Source of the DNA: Haloplanus vescus
Lineage (GTDB): Archaea > Halobacteriota > Halobacteria > Halobacteriales > Haloferacaceae
Reading direction: 5' to 3'
DNA length: 64,000 nucleotides
NCBI RefSeq assembly: GCF_900107665.1
Contig: NZ_FNQT01000001.1
Location: 293,742-357,741 of the forward strand
The translations under genes and the position numbers were made by a program. Shown here one piece after another: positions 35,103-44,360 of the stretch. Positions within the stretch are counted from its first letter, which is position 1; every line of letters starts with the position of its first letter. The notes beneath the pieces were generated by a model. The model did no database searches. It was not told where the DNA came from and saw only the letters and a list, made by a program, of their open reading frames with translations.

Positions 35103-36865
35103 GCGAACCGAACCGCAACGTCCTCTGGGGCCGAGCCATCGCCGACGAACTCGCTCGCAGCGGCGTCGAGAGCGTCGTCGTCTCGCCCGGCAGTCGGTCG
35201 ACACCGCTGACGACGGCCGTGAGCGACAACGACGACCTGACCGTCTACTCCGTCCTCGACGAACGCGCCGCGGCCTACTTCGCCCTCGGCCGCGCGCGCC
35301 GGACCGGCGAGGTGACGCCCCTTATCTGCACCTCCGGTACCGCCGCCGCGAACTACCATCCGGCGGTTATCGAAGCAGACCAAGCCCGCGTCCCGCTCTG
35401 CCTGCTCACCGCCGACCGACCGCCCGAACTCCGTGACAGCGGCGCCAACCAGACCGTCGACCAGGAGAAACTCTACGGCGACGCCGTCCGGTGGTACAAG
35501 GACCTCCCTGAACCCGAGGGAGAGGCCCGAAAGCTCCGGTCGCTCCGGACGACGGTCGCTCGCGCCCTCTCCGAGGCGACGGGGACGCCCTCGGGACCGG
35601 TCCACCTCAACTGCCCGTTCCGCAAGCCCCTCGAACCGACGCCGCGGCCGGGCGACGTGCCTGCCGACCTCGACCCACTCGCCGCCGCGGGCCGCGGCAC
35701 CGATCAGCCGTTCGTGCGGACGACGGCGGGCGTCCCCCAACTCGACCGGACCGACCTCCGGACGGTGGCCGAGGCGCTGTCGGTCGACCGCGGGCTCCTC
35801 GTCGCCGGCCCCGCCGACCCGCCGGGCGTCGACCCGCAGGCGGTCACGGCGCTCGCGCACGCGACGGGCTTTCCCATCGTCGCCGACCCGCTCTCGGGGC
35901 TTCGCTTCGGCGGTCACACCCGCGTGACGACGACTGTCGGCGGCTACGACGGCTACCTCGACTCGCGGGTGACGGAGGACTGGCCCGACCCGGAGGTGGT
36001 CCTCCGAATCGGCGCTTCGCCCACCTCGAAGCGCCTCCGCAAGTACCTCGCTCGCGTCGACGCGCGCCAGTTCGTCGTCGACCCCGCGGGTGAGTGGCGC
36101 GAAGCCGAGTTCAGGGCGACCGACCTCGTGGTCGCGGACCCCGCACGGCTGGCCGGGCGTCTCTCGGAAGTCGTGCGCGGGGGCGGCGACCCAGACTGGC
36201 GCGAGCGCTGGGAGCGCGCCGAACGCGCCCACGCTGACGTCGTCGCCGACGCGATGGGCGACGGGGCCGGCGGCTACTTCGAGGGGGCTGTCCTCGCGGA
36301 CGTGGCCGACCTCGCCCCCGAACCGGCGACGCTCGTCGTCTCGAACTCGAACCCCGTGCGCGACGCCGACCGCTACATGGCCCCGAGTGACGCGAATTAC
36401 ACCGTCCTCGGGAACCGCGGGGCGTCGGGCATCGACGGCGTCGTCTCCACCGCGCTCGGCGCCGGAAGCGCGACGACCGACGACCTGACGCTCGTCATTG
36501 GCGACTTGGCGTACTACCACGACAGCACCGGCCTGCTGTCCGCGCTTCGCTGTGGCGTCGACGCGACCATCGTCCTCGTGAACAACGACGGGGGCGGCAT
36601 CTTCCACCGGCTTCCCATCGAGTCATTCGACCCCCCCTTCACCGAGGCGTTCAAGACGCCGCACGGACTCGACTTCGAACCCACGGCGGACCTCTACGAC
36701 CTCGGCTACACCGCCGTCGAGAGTCGGGACGAGTTCCGCGACGCCTACGCCGATGCGGTGGCGAGCGAGGGCACCGACGTCATCGACGTGACGACGGACG
36801 CCGAAGCCAGTCAGCGGACGCGAGAGCGACTGGTCGAGGAGACGGTCGCTGAACTCGCCGAGTGA
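35099..36865 (+). CDS. menD: SEPHCHC synthase
   Basis: 588 residues from ATG 35099. It is a thiamine-diphosphate enzyme: N-terminal pyrimidine domain with SPGSRSTPLTTAVSDNDDL and LDERAAAYFALG, TSGTAAANYHPAVIEA, and the C-terminal TPP/Mg site GDLAYYHDSTGLL then NNDGGGIFHRLP. MenD joins isochorismate and 2-oxoglutarate. Second gene of the men cluster, coupled to menF. Confidence 0.95.
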   Translation: MSEPNRNVLWGRAIADELARSGVESVVVSPGSRSTPLTTAVSDNDDLTVYSVLDERAAAYFALGRARRTGEVTPLICTSGTAAANYHPAVIEADQARVPLCLLTADRPPELRDSGANQTVDQEKLYGDAVRWYKDLPEPEGEARKLRSLRTTVARALSEATGTPSGPVHLNCPFRKPLEPTPRPGDVPADLDPLAAAGRGTDQPFVRTTAGVPQLDRTDLRTVAEALSVDRGLLVAGPADPPGVDPQAVTALAHATGFPIVADPLSGLRFGGHTRVTTTVGGYDGYLDSRVTEDWPDPEVVLRIGASPTSKRLRKYLARVDARQFVVDPAGEWREAEFRATDLVVADPARLAGRLSEVVRGGGDPDWRERWERAERAHADVVADAMGDGAGGYFEGAVLADVADLAPEPATLVVSNSNPVRDADRYMAPSDANYTVLGNRGASGIDGVVSTALGAGSATTDDLTLVIGDLAYYHDSTGLLSALRCGVDATIVLVNNDGGGIFHRLPIESFDPPFTEAFKTPHGLDFEPTADLYDLGYTAVESRDEFRDAYADAVASEGTDVIDVTTDAEASQRTRERLVEETVAELAE

Positions 36866-36933
36866 TAGGTTCTCGTCGGACCGTGCCGGCTGGTGTGGTC
36901 GGGTGAAGACCAGCTACATTCCAGTGAGAGGAG

Positions 36934-36960
36934 TTATATATTTTCTTTCTGATATATACT
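36934..36960 (+). promoter_or_regulatory. Promoter of a leaderless membrane-protein gene
   Basis: TTATATATTT (36934-36943) lies about 25 nt upstream of the ATG at 36962 in AT-rich DNA unlike the GC-rich men genes on either side. The spacing leaves almost no 5' leader. Confidence 0.55.
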
Positions 36961-36961
36961 C

Positions 36962-37291
36962 ATGGCCCCTGATTCGAATCCGGACTCTGATAGTACATTT
37001 CGAGTGCTTCCTGCCCTCTCTATGATTGCTGGGGCAGTCCTCGCCGGCATGGGTCTGTTGGTTCTCCAAACGTCGCTGTTTGGTGGCATTCATATCGCAG
37101 CGATTGGCGTCTCATTGTTTCTTGCAGGGATGATTTCGACGAGATGGGCAGCTGCCCGTTGGAACATGTCGCCAGCAGCGCAACGTAACTGGTCGGTGGC
37201 CTTTGTTGTACTCGCGGGACTACTGGTAGTTCTGTTCGTCATCATCAATGTCGCGTCATTCGGTGAGGGAACCCCCATCGAAGAAGGGTAA
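36962..37291 (+). CDS. Small membrane protein between menD and menB
   Basis: 109 residues from ATG 36962, with three hydrophobic helices: FRVLPALSMIAGAVLAGMGL, IHIAAIGVSLFLAGMIS and WSVAFVVLAGLLVVLFVIIN. Base composition is lower in GC than the surrounding men genes, and the gene has its own promoter, so it is probably an insertion into the cluster rather than a menaquinone gene. Family unknown. Confidence 0.75.
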   Translation: MAPDSNPDSDSTFRVLPALSMIAGAVLAGMGLLVLQTSLFGGIHIAAIGVSLFLAGMISTRWAAARWNMSPAAQRNWSVAFVVLAGLLVVLFVIINVASFGEGTPIEEG

Positions 37292-37448
37292 CTCAACGCG
37301 ACGTGGCTGGCTGTCTGTAACCACTCGAACGGCATCGCTGCGTTACGCATCCGCTGTCTCTCGTACTTCCGCTCAGTTTCCAGGGAGTCCAACAGAATCG
37401 ATATTCCGATGAGTAAGTTTAGGTGCGCGCCGCCGCCAGTCGGGAGCG

Positions 37449-37793
37449 ATGCCCTCCAACACGAACCGACGACTCGGTGCGCTCCTCCTCGCTGCTATCG
37501 TTCTCGCATACGCTATCGTCATCGCGGACGCTGTCCTGTTCGGTGTGGTTGTCGCTGCTCTCATCTACCTGCTAGCGTGGCTCATCGACCGCGCGTCGAC
37601 CGGCAACCCGCTCGACGACATGAGTCGCGAGCGACGACTGGTGACCGGTGGGGTCGTCCTCGTCGTCCTCGCGTACTCGATTGTCATCGCGGCGTCGCTC
37701 TTGCTCGGCGTCCTCGTCGCCGCAGTCGTGGTACTCGTCTCCTGGGTCACCAGCCCTATCGGCCCGGTAGCTCGGTGGCTGGACCGCCGGTGA
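37449..37793 (+). CDS. Membrane protein with an internal duplication
   Basis: 114 residues from ATG 37449. Two similar halves: RRLGALLLAAIVLAYAIVIA followed by LFGVVVAALIYLLAWL (residues 7-45), and RRLVTGGVVLVVLAYSIVIA followed by LLGVLVAAVVVLVSWV (residues 61-98). Each half makes two helices, giving four in all. The duplication probably arose in-gene. It stands 38 bp before menB. Confidence 0.75.
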   Translation: MPSNTNRRLGALLLAAIVLAYAIVIADAVLFGVVVAALIYLLAWLIDRASTGNPLDDMSRERRLVTGGVVLVVLAYSIVIAASLLLGVLVAAVVVLVSWVTSPIGPVARWLDRR

Positions 37794-37830
37794 CCTGCAC
37801 CTTTTTGCGCGGGCCGCCCTCGGACCCGGT

Positions 37831-38760
37831 ATGGTTTCCGACATCTTCGACCCCGACCGCTGGACGGCGGTCACCGACGACTTCGAGGACGTAACCTACC
37901 ATCGCGCGGACGACGTGCCCGCGGTTCGCATCGCCATCGACCGCCCCGAGGTACGCAACGCCTTCCGCCCCCAGACCGTCGACGAACTCTACGCGGCACT
38001 CGACCACGCCCGCCAGCAGTCGGACGTTGGCTGTGTCCTCCTGACGGGCAACGGTCCGTCGCCGAAAGACGGCGGGTGGGCGTTCTCGGCCGGCGGCGAC
38101 CAGGCCATCCGGGGGGAGTCAGGCTACGAATACCGCGGCGACGAGGACACCGACGCCGACGGTGCCGACACCGGCGACGCCTCGCTCGACACCGACACGC
38201 CGAGCGTGGGTCGCCTCCACGTCCTCGAAGTCCAGCGACTGATTCGCTTCATGCCGAAACCCGTCGTCGCCGTCGTGCCCGGGTGGGCCGTCGGCGGCGG
38301 CCACTCCCTGCACGTCGTCTGTGACCTGACGCTCGCGAGCGAGGAGCACGCGAAGTTCCTCCAGACAGACCCGGACGTGGCTTCCTTCGACGGCGGCTTC
38401 GGGTCGGCCTACCTCGCCCGTCAAATCGGCCAGAAGAAGGCCCGTGAGGTGTTCTTCCTCGGGAAAACCTACGACGCCGCGGAGGCAGAAGACATGGGAA
38501 TGGTCAACGAGGCCGTCCCCCACGAGGAGTTAGAGAGCACCGCGCTGGAGTGGGCAACGACGATGACGAGGAAGAGTCCGACCGCGATGCGGATGCTGAA
38601 ATACGCGTTCAACCTCGTCGACGACGGGATGGTCGGACAGCAGGTGTTCTCGGGCGAGGCGACGCGGCTGGCGTACATGACCGACGAGGCACAGGAGGGG
38701 CGCGACGCCTTCCTCGAAGGCCGAGAGCCGGACTTCTCGGACGTGCCGTGGCACTACTGA
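37831..38760 (+). CDS. menB: 1,4-Dihydroxy-2-naphthoyl-CoA synthase
   Basis: 309 residues from ATG 37831. Crotonase-fold MenB: IDRPEVRNAFRPQTVDELYA, the oxyanion loop GGWAFSAGGDQAIRGESGY, and GWAVGGGHSLHVVCDLTLAS with the later QTDPDVASFDGGFGSAYLA. An acidic insertion (EDTDADGADTGDASLDTDTP) near residue 110 is a haloarchaeal feature. It closes the naphthoate ring from succinylbenzoyl-CoA. Confidence 0.94.
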   Translation: MVSDIFDPDRWTAVTDDFEDVTYHRADDVPAVRIAIDRPEVRNAFRPQTVDELYAALDHARQQSDVGCVLLTGNGPSPKDGGWAFSAGGDQAIRGESGYEYRGDEDTDADGADTGDASLDTDTPSVGRLHVLEVQRLIRFMPKPVVAVVPGWAVGGGHSLHVVCDLTLASEEHAKFLQTDPDVASFDGGFGSAYLARQIGQKKAREVFFLGKTYDAAEAEDMGMVNEAVPHEELESTALEWATTMTRKSPTAMRMLKYAFNLVDDGMVGQQVFSGEATRLAYMTDEAQEGRDAFLEGREPDFSDVPWHY

Positions 38761-38918
38761 TATCTGGCCGCACCGTGTGGCCGGCCGCTCGTCGCGTCTC
38801 GCTCGCTCAATAGGCGACGCGAGGGACTCCCGAACGTGCGTGGTCGTCAGTATCGCAGGAGAGCAGAAAGGGAGGGCGTATATGGGCGGAGGAACTACCC
38901 GCTAGTAGTGATGCATCG

Positions 38919-39407
38919 ATGAATCCAAACCGTGTCGATTTTCTGGTTGATCTGGCCTACGGCGTGCTCATTCTTCTCGCTGTGGTGCTCATTCTCTTGC
39001 TCGGCACCGACGTGGGCGTGGCGTTCGGGATTGGGGCGCTCGTTTCCTACGTAATTCACGTCGTGTGGAAGATGGCGCGGTTCGACCCCGAGTGGATGAC
39101 ACAGGAAGTGACAGAGAAAGTCGAGGAGACGCTCACCGAAGAGGTGACCGAGAGCGTCGAGCAAACGGTCTCCGAAGAGGTCGAAGAGGCGACGGAGAAC
39201 GTCGAACAGAGCGTCGCCGAAGAGGTGACCGAGAAGGTCGAACAGACGGTCACGGAGGAAGTGACCGAGAACGTCGAGCAAACGGTGACCGAGGAGATGA
39301 CCGACATCATCGAGCAACTCGAACAGGTGAACCAGCGGGTCGACCGCCGTCCGCGCGCCGACGAAATCGACGAGATGCAGGACGAAGAGGAAGACGACGA
39401 CCGATGA
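38919..39407 (+). CDS. Membrane-anchored repetitive coiled-coil protein
   Basis: 162 residues from ATG 38919. Two N-terminal helices (AYGVLILLAVVLILLLG and VAFGIGALVSYVIHVVW) are followed from residue 63 by 12-residue repeats of the form EVTEKVEQTVTE (five copies, one 15 long), predicted to form a coiled coil, then a short acidic tail. It ends 19 bp before the Pit permease gene, so the two are probably one operon; it may be an accessory or regulator of that permease. Confidence 0.8.
   Translation: MNPNRVDFLVDLAYGVLILLAVVLILLLGTDVGVAFGIGALVSYVIHVVWKMARFDPEWMTQEVTEKVEETLTEEVTESVEQTVSEEVEEATENVEQSVAEEVTEKVEQTVTEEVTENVEQTVTEEMTDIIEQLEQVNQRVDRRPRADEIDEMQDEEEDDDR
39105..39296 (+). repeat. 36-bp coding repeats of the coiled-coil protein
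   Basis: Five imperfect units encode EVTEKVEETLTE, EVTESVEQTVSE, EVEEATENVEQSVAE, EVTEKVEQTVTE and EVTENVEQTVTE, then a degenerate EMTDIIEQLEQ. Unit length 36 bp (one 45). Copies 4 and 5 are the most alike, suggesting recent duplication. Confidence 0.7.
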
Positions 39408-39426
39408 CGGGAGGGTATCGCTACGT

Positions 39427-40602
39427 ATGATCGGCGGCCTCCTCCTTCTCGGGTTCGTCGTCGCGCTGTTCGTCGGGTTCAACATCGGCGGGTCGAACAC
39501 CGGCCCGGCGTTCGGCCCGGCGGTCGGCGCGGGTGTCGTCTCGAAACTCCTCGCCGGCGTGCTCATGGCGATTTTCTTCTCCATCGGTGCGTGGACCATC
39601 GGTCGCCGCGTCGTGAACACGCTCGGCCGCGAGCTCGTGACCGACCCCGGCGTCTTCACCATCGAGACGAGTATCGTCGTCCTGTTTTTCATCGGCGGTG
39701 CGCTCTTCATCGGTAACTACGCCGGCGTCCCCGCCTCGACGTCGATGACGGCCGTCGGCGCCATCGCGGGCCTCGGCGTCGCCGCCGGCGAACTCAACTG
39801 GGTCGTCATGGGCGAAATCGCCGTCTGGTGGATCGTCGCCCCCCTCGTCGGCTTCTGGGTCTCCGGCGTCGTCGGCCGGTACTTCTACCCGACTATCAAC
39901 CGATGGATCGCCATCGAGCGAAGCGACGGCGCACTGCTGACCGTCGACCGCTCGGGCGCGGTGCCCATGCCCCAGTCGGGACCCAACTCCACCCGCCGCG
40001 AAATCGTCGGGACGGTCGTCGTCATCAGTATCGGCTGTCTGATGGCCTTCTCGTCGGGCACCTCGAACATCGCCAACGCCATCGCGCCGCTCTACGGCGC
40101 CGGCGTCGACCTGAACCTGCTCATCCTCCTCGGGTGTGCCGCGGTCACCGTCGGCGCACTCACCATCGCCCGCCGCACGCTCGACACCCTCGGCAACGAC
40201 ATCACCGACCTCCCGCTCACCGCTGCCATCGTCGTCGCCGTCATCTCGTCGGGCATCGTCATCGGCCTCTCGGCCATCGGTATCCCCGCCTCCTTCGTCA
40301 TCATCGCCACCATGTCCATCGTCGGTCTCGGATGGGGGCGCGCGACGCGCTCGATGACCGTCTCCGAGGGCGTGCGCGGCGAGAAATCGCCCAACGTCTC
40401 CGTCGGCGCGCTGACGGCCGACGAACCCGGCGAAGAGGCTCCGGACATCGGCGAAGAGGACCCCGAGGAGGTTCCGAGCGCCGCCGAACTGTTCAACCCC
40501 GAGACGACGGGCCGAGTCGTCCTGATGCAGAACGTCGTCCCCCTGCTCTCGACCATCGGCGCGTACGGCACCTTCCGCCTCCTCTTCGCGTTCGTCTGGT
40601 AA
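39427..40602 (+). CDS. PitA-type inorganic phosphate transporter
   Basis: 391 residues from ATG 39427. The family's repeated signature occurs twice: VGFNIGGSNTGPAFGPAVGA and MAFSSGTSNIANAIAPLYGA, each followed by long hydrophobic helices. Pit permeases move metal-phosphate in symport with protons or sodium. An acidic loop (ADEPGEEAPDIGEEDPEEVP) precedes the last helix. It is inserted between menB and menA and has no role in menaquinone synthesis. Confidence 0.9.
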   Translation: MIGGLLLLGFVVALFVGFNIGGSNTGPAFGPAVGAGVVSKLLAGVLMAIFFSIGAWTIGRRVVNTLGRELVTDPGVFTIETSIVVLFFIGGALFIGNYAGVPASTSMTAVGAIAGLGVAAGELNWVVMGEIAVWWIVAPLVGFWVSGVVGRYFYPTINRWIAIERSDGALLTVDRSGAVPMPQSGPNSTRREIVGTVVVISIGCLMAFSSGTSNIANAIAPLYGAGVDLNLLILLGCAAVTVGALTIARRTLDTLGNDITDLPLTAAIVVAVISSGIVIGLSAIGIPASFVIIATMSIVGLGWGRATRSMTVSEGVRGEKSPNVSVGALTADEPGEEAPDIGEEDPEEVPSAAELFNPETTGRVVLMQNVVPLLSTIGAYGTFRLLFAFVW

Positions 40603-40643
40603 GAACGCAGGTCTTTACGCCGCTGGGTACCCGACACCCGATA

Positions 40644-41591
40644 ATGAGCGCACAGGCTTCGGATATCAGTCGCTCGAAGGCGTGGCTGATGGCCGCGCGA
40701 CCACAGACGCTCCCCGCCGCCGCCGCGCCCGTCGCCGTCGGCACCGGCCTGGCAGTCGGTCGCGGCGTCGAGCATCCACTCGCCGCCCTCGCTGCCTTCG
40801 TCGGCGCCGCCCTCATCCAGATTGGTACCAACTTCGCCAACGACTACTACGACGCCGTCAAGGGCGCCGACACCGACGAGCGCGAGGGGTTCACCCGTGT
40901 CACGCAGTCCGGCCTCATCCCGCCCGAGTCGGTGAAACGCGCCACCTACCTCACCTTCGCCGCCGCCGTCCTCGTCGGAACGACGCTCGTCTACGTCGGC
41001 GGCCTCCCCATCCTCCTCGTCGGCGTGCTATCCGTCGTCGCGGGACTGGCCTACACCGGCGGGCCCTATCCGCTCGGCTATCACGGCCTCGGCGACCTCT
41101 TCGTGTTCGTCTTCTTCGGCGTCATCGCCGTCACGGGGACGTACTACGTGCAGGCCGCGGCCGTCCTCGCCGACCCGCTCACGGTCTCGATACCGCCGGG
41201 GACGCTCCCGCCGATAGCCGTCGTCGCCAGCCTCCCCGTCGCCGCCATCTCGACGAACATCCTCGTCGTGAACAACGTCCGCGACTTGGAGACAGACGCC
41301 GAAACGGGCAAGCGAACCCTCGCGGTCCGCATCGGCTACCGCTGGAGTCGCGTCCAGTACGTCGCTCTCCTCGCGGTGGCGTATCTCGTCCCCGTCGCGC
41401 TCTGGGCCGTCGGCCCAGCCTCGCCAGTCGTCTGTCTCCCCCTCCTGACCGCGCCGCTCGCCGTCGCCGTGACGCGGACCGTCTGCACACGGACCGACGG
41501 CGACGCCCTCAACCCCGCGCTCGAACGCACCGGGAAACTGCTCGCCGCCCACGCCGGCCTGTTCGCCGTGGGGCTCGCGCTCGCGCTGTGA
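40644..41591 (+). CDS. menA: 1,4-Dihydroxy-2-naphthoate polyprenyltransferase
   Basis: 315 residues from ATG 40644. UbiA-family membrane enzyme: [20 protein letters not shown], the first Asp-rich motif [18 protein letters not shown], and the second motif [20 protein letters not shown]. It attaches a prenyl chain to DHNA, giving demethylmenaquinone. The stop overlaps the menC start (GTGA). Confidence 0.95.
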   Translation: MSAQASDISRSKAWLMAARPQTLPAAAAPVAVGTGLAVGRGVEHPLAALAAFVGAALIQIGTNFANDYYDAVKGADTDEREGFTRVTQSGLIPPESVKRATYLTFAAAVLVGTTLVYVGGLPILLVGVLSVVAGLAYTGGPYPLGYHGLGDLFVFVFFGVIAVTGTYYVQAAAVLADPLTVSIPPGTLPPIAVVASLPVAAISTNILVVNNVRDLETDAETGKRTLAVRIGYRWSRVQYVALLAVAYLVPVALWAVGPASPVVCLPLLTAPLAVAVTRTVCTRTDGDALNPALERTGKLLAAHAGLFAVGLALAL

Positions 41592-42655
41592 GACGCCGCT
41601 CGTTCAGCCTCGACCTCGAACGCCCGCTCGCGACGGCCCGCGGAACGATTCGACGACGCGAGGGCGAACTCCTCCGTCTCAACGCCGACGGCGTTCGCGG
41701 CGTCGGGGAAGCCACGCCGCTCCCGGGGTGGACCGAATCGCTCGACGCGTGTCGGGCGGCACTCGACCGGGTCGCCGACGCCCTCGACGACCCGAACGCG
41801 CTCCTCGACGACTCGCCAGCGGACCCGCTGGCGGCGGTTCCCATTTCCGACGCTCTCGACGACGCCCCTGCCGCGCGTCACGCCGTCGAGTGTGCCGCCC
41901 TCGACGCTCGCGGGCGACGCGATGGGTACTCCCTCGCGGCGCTCCTCGCGGACACGCCAGCCGCGAGCGTCCCCGTCAACGCGACGCTGGGCGACGCGGA
42001 CGTGGACGCGACGGTCGCCGCCGCCGAAGACGCCGTCGCCGCCGGCTTCAGTTGCTTGAAAGTGAAAGTCGGCGTCGGCAAACTCGACCGCGACGCCGCC
42101 CGCCTCCGTGCCGTCAGAGAGGTGGTCGGGGACGGCGTCGCTCTCCGGGCGGACGCCAACGGCGCGTGGGACGCCGAGACGGCCCGTGAGGCAGTCGACG
42201 CGTTCTCGACCCTCGACCTCGACTACCTCGAACAACCACTCCCGGCGGCCGACATCTCGGGACACGCCGCCCTCCGCGGCCGCGGGGTCGACATCGCACT
42301 CGACGAGGCGTTGGCGACGGCGACGCCGCGGGCGGTGCTCGACGCCGACGCCGCGGACGTCCTCGTCTTGAAGCCGATGGCGCTCGGCGGGCCGGCGCGA
42401 ACTCACGCCGTCGCGGAACGGGCGCGGGCGGCGGGCGTCGACCCCGTGGTGACGACCACCGTCGACGCCGCACCGGCACGGGCGGCGGCCGTCCACGTCG
42501 CCGCTGCGATTCCCGACGTGCGCCCCTGCGGACTGGCGACGGCCGACGCCCTCGCGACCGACCTCTGTCTCGACCCCGTTCCGGTCGTCGACGGGTGTGT
42601 CACCGTTCCCGAGGGTCCCGGCGTCGCCGGCGACGCCTTCGCGGACCTGGTCTGA
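41588..42655 (+). CDS. menC: o-Succinylbenzoate synthase
   Basis: 355 residues from GTG 41588, overlapping menA by 4 bp. Enolase-superfamily: the KxK pair in CLKVKVGVGKLDR, metal ligands in LRADANGAWD, YLEQPLP and IALDEALA, and the second catalytic Lys in VLVLKPMALGG. It dehydrates the MenD/MenH product. Start GTG is supported by the overlap. Very high GC. Confidence 0.94.
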   Translation: MRRRSFSLDLERPLATARGTIRRREGELLRLNADGVRGVGEATPLPGWTESLDACRAALDRVADALDDPNALLDDSPADPLAAVPISDALDDAPAARHAVECAALDARGRRDGYSLAALLADTPAASVPVNATLGDADVDATVAAAEDAVAAGFSCLKVKVGVGKLDRDAARLRAVREVVGDGVALRADANGAWDAETAREAVDAFSTLDLDYLEQPLPAADISGHAALRGRGVDIALDEALATATPRAVLDADAADVLVLKPMALGGPARTHAVAERARAAGVDPVVTTTVDAAPARAAAVHVAAAIPDVRPCGLATADALATDLCLDPVPVVDGCVTVPEGPGVAGDAFADLV

Positions 42656-42692
42656 CCGGAGGCGATATAGGAATCCCGGCCCTTCGTCACCC

Positions 42693-42794
42693 GTGACGAC
42701 TGGACGACTCCTCTACGTGCTCGCACTCGTCGCCGCGCTCGTGTTCTGCGCTGGATTCGCAGTTATCTGGGCGCTCTCGTACGGCCCGCTCTAG
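42693..42794 (+). CDS. Small single-helix membrane protein
   Basis: 33 residues from GTG 42693: TTGRLLYVLALVAALVFCAG then FAVIWALSYGPL, one membrane helix. It sits 37 bp after menC and overlaps the last bases of the convergent gene. Could be a real small membrane protein; no homologue recognised. Confidence 0.5.
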   Translation: MTTGRLLYVLALVAALVFCAGFAVIWALSYGPL

Positions 42795-43627
42795 GCGTCG
42801 CCGTGCGAGACGCCACTCTGCCGGTCGGCGCGCAGGCGACGAATCGCCGCCACGGCGTTGCTCGCGTCGTAGCCGAAGTACACCGCGTCGGCGGACGCCT
42901 CGGCCACCTCCGTCGCCGTCACGAGGGCGTCCACGTCCACGTCGACGGCGTAGAGTTCGACGCCGAGGCGCACGTCGGCGTCGGCCAGTCGGCTCTCGAA
43001 CCCCGTCGCGATGGTCTCCAGCCAGTAGGTCGTCCCGTAGGCGGTGTCGTAGAGGGGGACGACGAACTCGTCGGTGAGGGGCGCGAGGGCGTCGACGTCG
43101 ACGCCGCTCCGCGTCCGAAGGTGGCCGGGATAGGGGTCGGGATAGAGGGTGAGATACAGGTCGCCGGGGACGCGTTCGCGGACGGCGGTCACGAAGTCGG
43201 TGACGACCGAGGCGCGCCAGTCCGCCCGGTCGTCGTACTCGCTCGCCTCGAACCGGCGGTCACAGCGGTCACAGCGACAGTAGCCGTCGCGCGGGAAGCC
43301 GATGTCGTCCAAGCGGAGGTCGGGGTTCTCCGCCACGCAGTCGTCGACGATTTCGAGCAGTCCCTCGCGGTAGCGGTCGTGTGTCGGGCAGACGTACGAC
43401 CAGTCGAAGTACGGGCGCTCGCGGGTCGCGGGCCGTCCCTCGGCGTCCACCGCGGCGAGGCCCGGGTCGTCGCCGACGGCGGCGTTATCGCCGAACGCCG
43501 AGACCATATTGACGCCCGTCGTCACCGGCGCCGCCGCTCGGCCGGTCACGTCTTTCACCTCGTAGAAGCCCCTATCGACGGCCGACCACTCCAGTTCCTC
43601 GGCGTTGCGCGTGACGACCCCGAACAT
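42791..43627 (-). CDS. Hypothetical protein, possible TIM-barrel hydrolase-like fold
   Basis: 278 residues from ATG 43627. Features: a Cys quartet in DGYCRCDRCDRRFEASEYDD near residue 115, RPYFDWSYVCPTHDRYREGL, and DLYLTLYPDPYPGHL, with a run of alternating strands and helices that suggests a beta/alpha barrel like family GH10-type or related glycosidases. No catalytic pair can be assigned. It is convergent with the menC cluster. Function unknown. Confidence 0.6.
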   Translation of the reverse strand: MFGVVTRNAEELEWSAVDRGFYEVKDVTGRAAAPVTTGVNMVSAFGDNAAVGDDPGLAAVDAEGRPATRERPYFDWSYVCPTHDRYREGLLEIVDDCVAENPDLRLDDIGFPRDGYCRCDRCDRRFEASEYDDRADWRASVVTDFVTAVRERVPGDLYLTLYPDPYPGHLRTRSGVDVDALAPLTDEFVVPLYDTAYGTTYWLETIATGFESRLADADVRLGVELYAVDVDVDALVTATEVAEASADAVYFGYDASNAVAAIRRLRADRQSGVSHGDA

Positions 43628-43748
43628 ACCCGTCGGTACGGGCGTCGACAGGTAAGGGATTTGGATGGGGCGTTTTTCGGCAGGGCTATCCGGTGAGAGT
43701 CGCCGGGTGTTACGAGAACCGCGTCAGAACGGAGTCGCCGCGTGGCGA

Positions 43749-43853
43749 TTACTCTTCGACGTCGACTTCGACCGGTTCCTTGTCACCGGACAGCAGGACG
43801 TAGCCGATTGCGATCAGTGCGAGCACCAGGATGAACTTCGTCTTCCCTGACAT
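43749..43853 (-). CDS. 34-aa membrane microprotein
   Basis: ATG 43853 to TAA 43749: MSGKTKFILVLALIAIGYVL followed by LSGDKEPVEVDVEE. One membrane helix with an acidic C-terminal tail, separated by 21 bp from the pyrI stop. Codon use is haloarchaeal. Probably a real small protein; function unknown. Confidence 0.65.
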   Translation of the reverse strand: MSGKTKFILVLALIAIGYVLLSGDKEPVEVDVEE

Positions 43854-43874
43854 GGGTATTCGTTGGACCACCGG

Positions 43875-44360
43875 TCACAAAGCGGTTTCGCCCGCGCCGC
43901 GGGCGTCGATGTGTTCCGCCACGTCCTCCTCGCGGACGATGGTGTCACAGTACGAACACCGGACGCCATCGTCGAGCACCTCGAACGCCGTCTTAACGGG
44001 TTCGTCGGCGTTCGTGATGCAGTTGTGATTGGGGCAGACGAGGATGCCGGTCACCGAGTCGGTTCGCTCCACCCGGTTTTTCTCCACCACGTCGAAATCC
44101 CGGATGATGTTGATGGTCGCCTGCGGGGCGATGAGCGAGATTACGTCCACCTCGGACTGGCTGAGTTCGCGTCCCTCCACCTTCACCACGTCCTTCTGTC
44201 CTACCTTCCCGCTCGGGACGTTCATCCCGATGCTGACGCTCTCGCCGCCGCTACCGTCGATGCCGAGGACGGCGAGGACGTTCAGCGCCTGTCCGGCGGT
44301 GACGTGGTCGATGACGGTTCCGTTGCGAATCTTGCTGACGCGGAGTTCTTTGTCGCTCAT
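43875..44360 (-). CDS. pyrI: Aspartate carbamoyltransferase regulatory chain
   Basis: 161 residues from ATG 44360. The N-terminal nucleotide-binding domain ([20 protein letters not shown]) and the C-terminal zinc domain with Cys pairs in [15 protein letters not shown] and [10 protein letters not shown] are complete. It binds CTP/ATP and tunes PyrB. Start overlaps the pyrB stop by 4 bp. Confidence 0.96.
   Translation of the reverse strand: MSDKELRVSKIRNGTVIDHVTAGQALNVLAVLGIDGSGGESVSIGMNVPSGKVGQKDVVKVEGRELSQSEVDVISLIAPQATINIIRDFDVVEKNRVERTDSVTGILVCPNHNCITNADEPVKTAFEVLDDGVRCSYCDTIVREEDVAEHIDARGAGETAL

Noticed and set aside
34451-36607. A 718-codon open frame on the minus strand opposite menF and menD
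   Set aside because: Antisense shadow of two certain genes; its low-complexity Arg/Val composition does not look like a haloarchaeal protein.
39105-39296. Short spaced repeats that might be a CRISPR array
   Set aside because: The repeats are in frame and encode a regular coiled coil with no unique spacers, so they are coding repeats.
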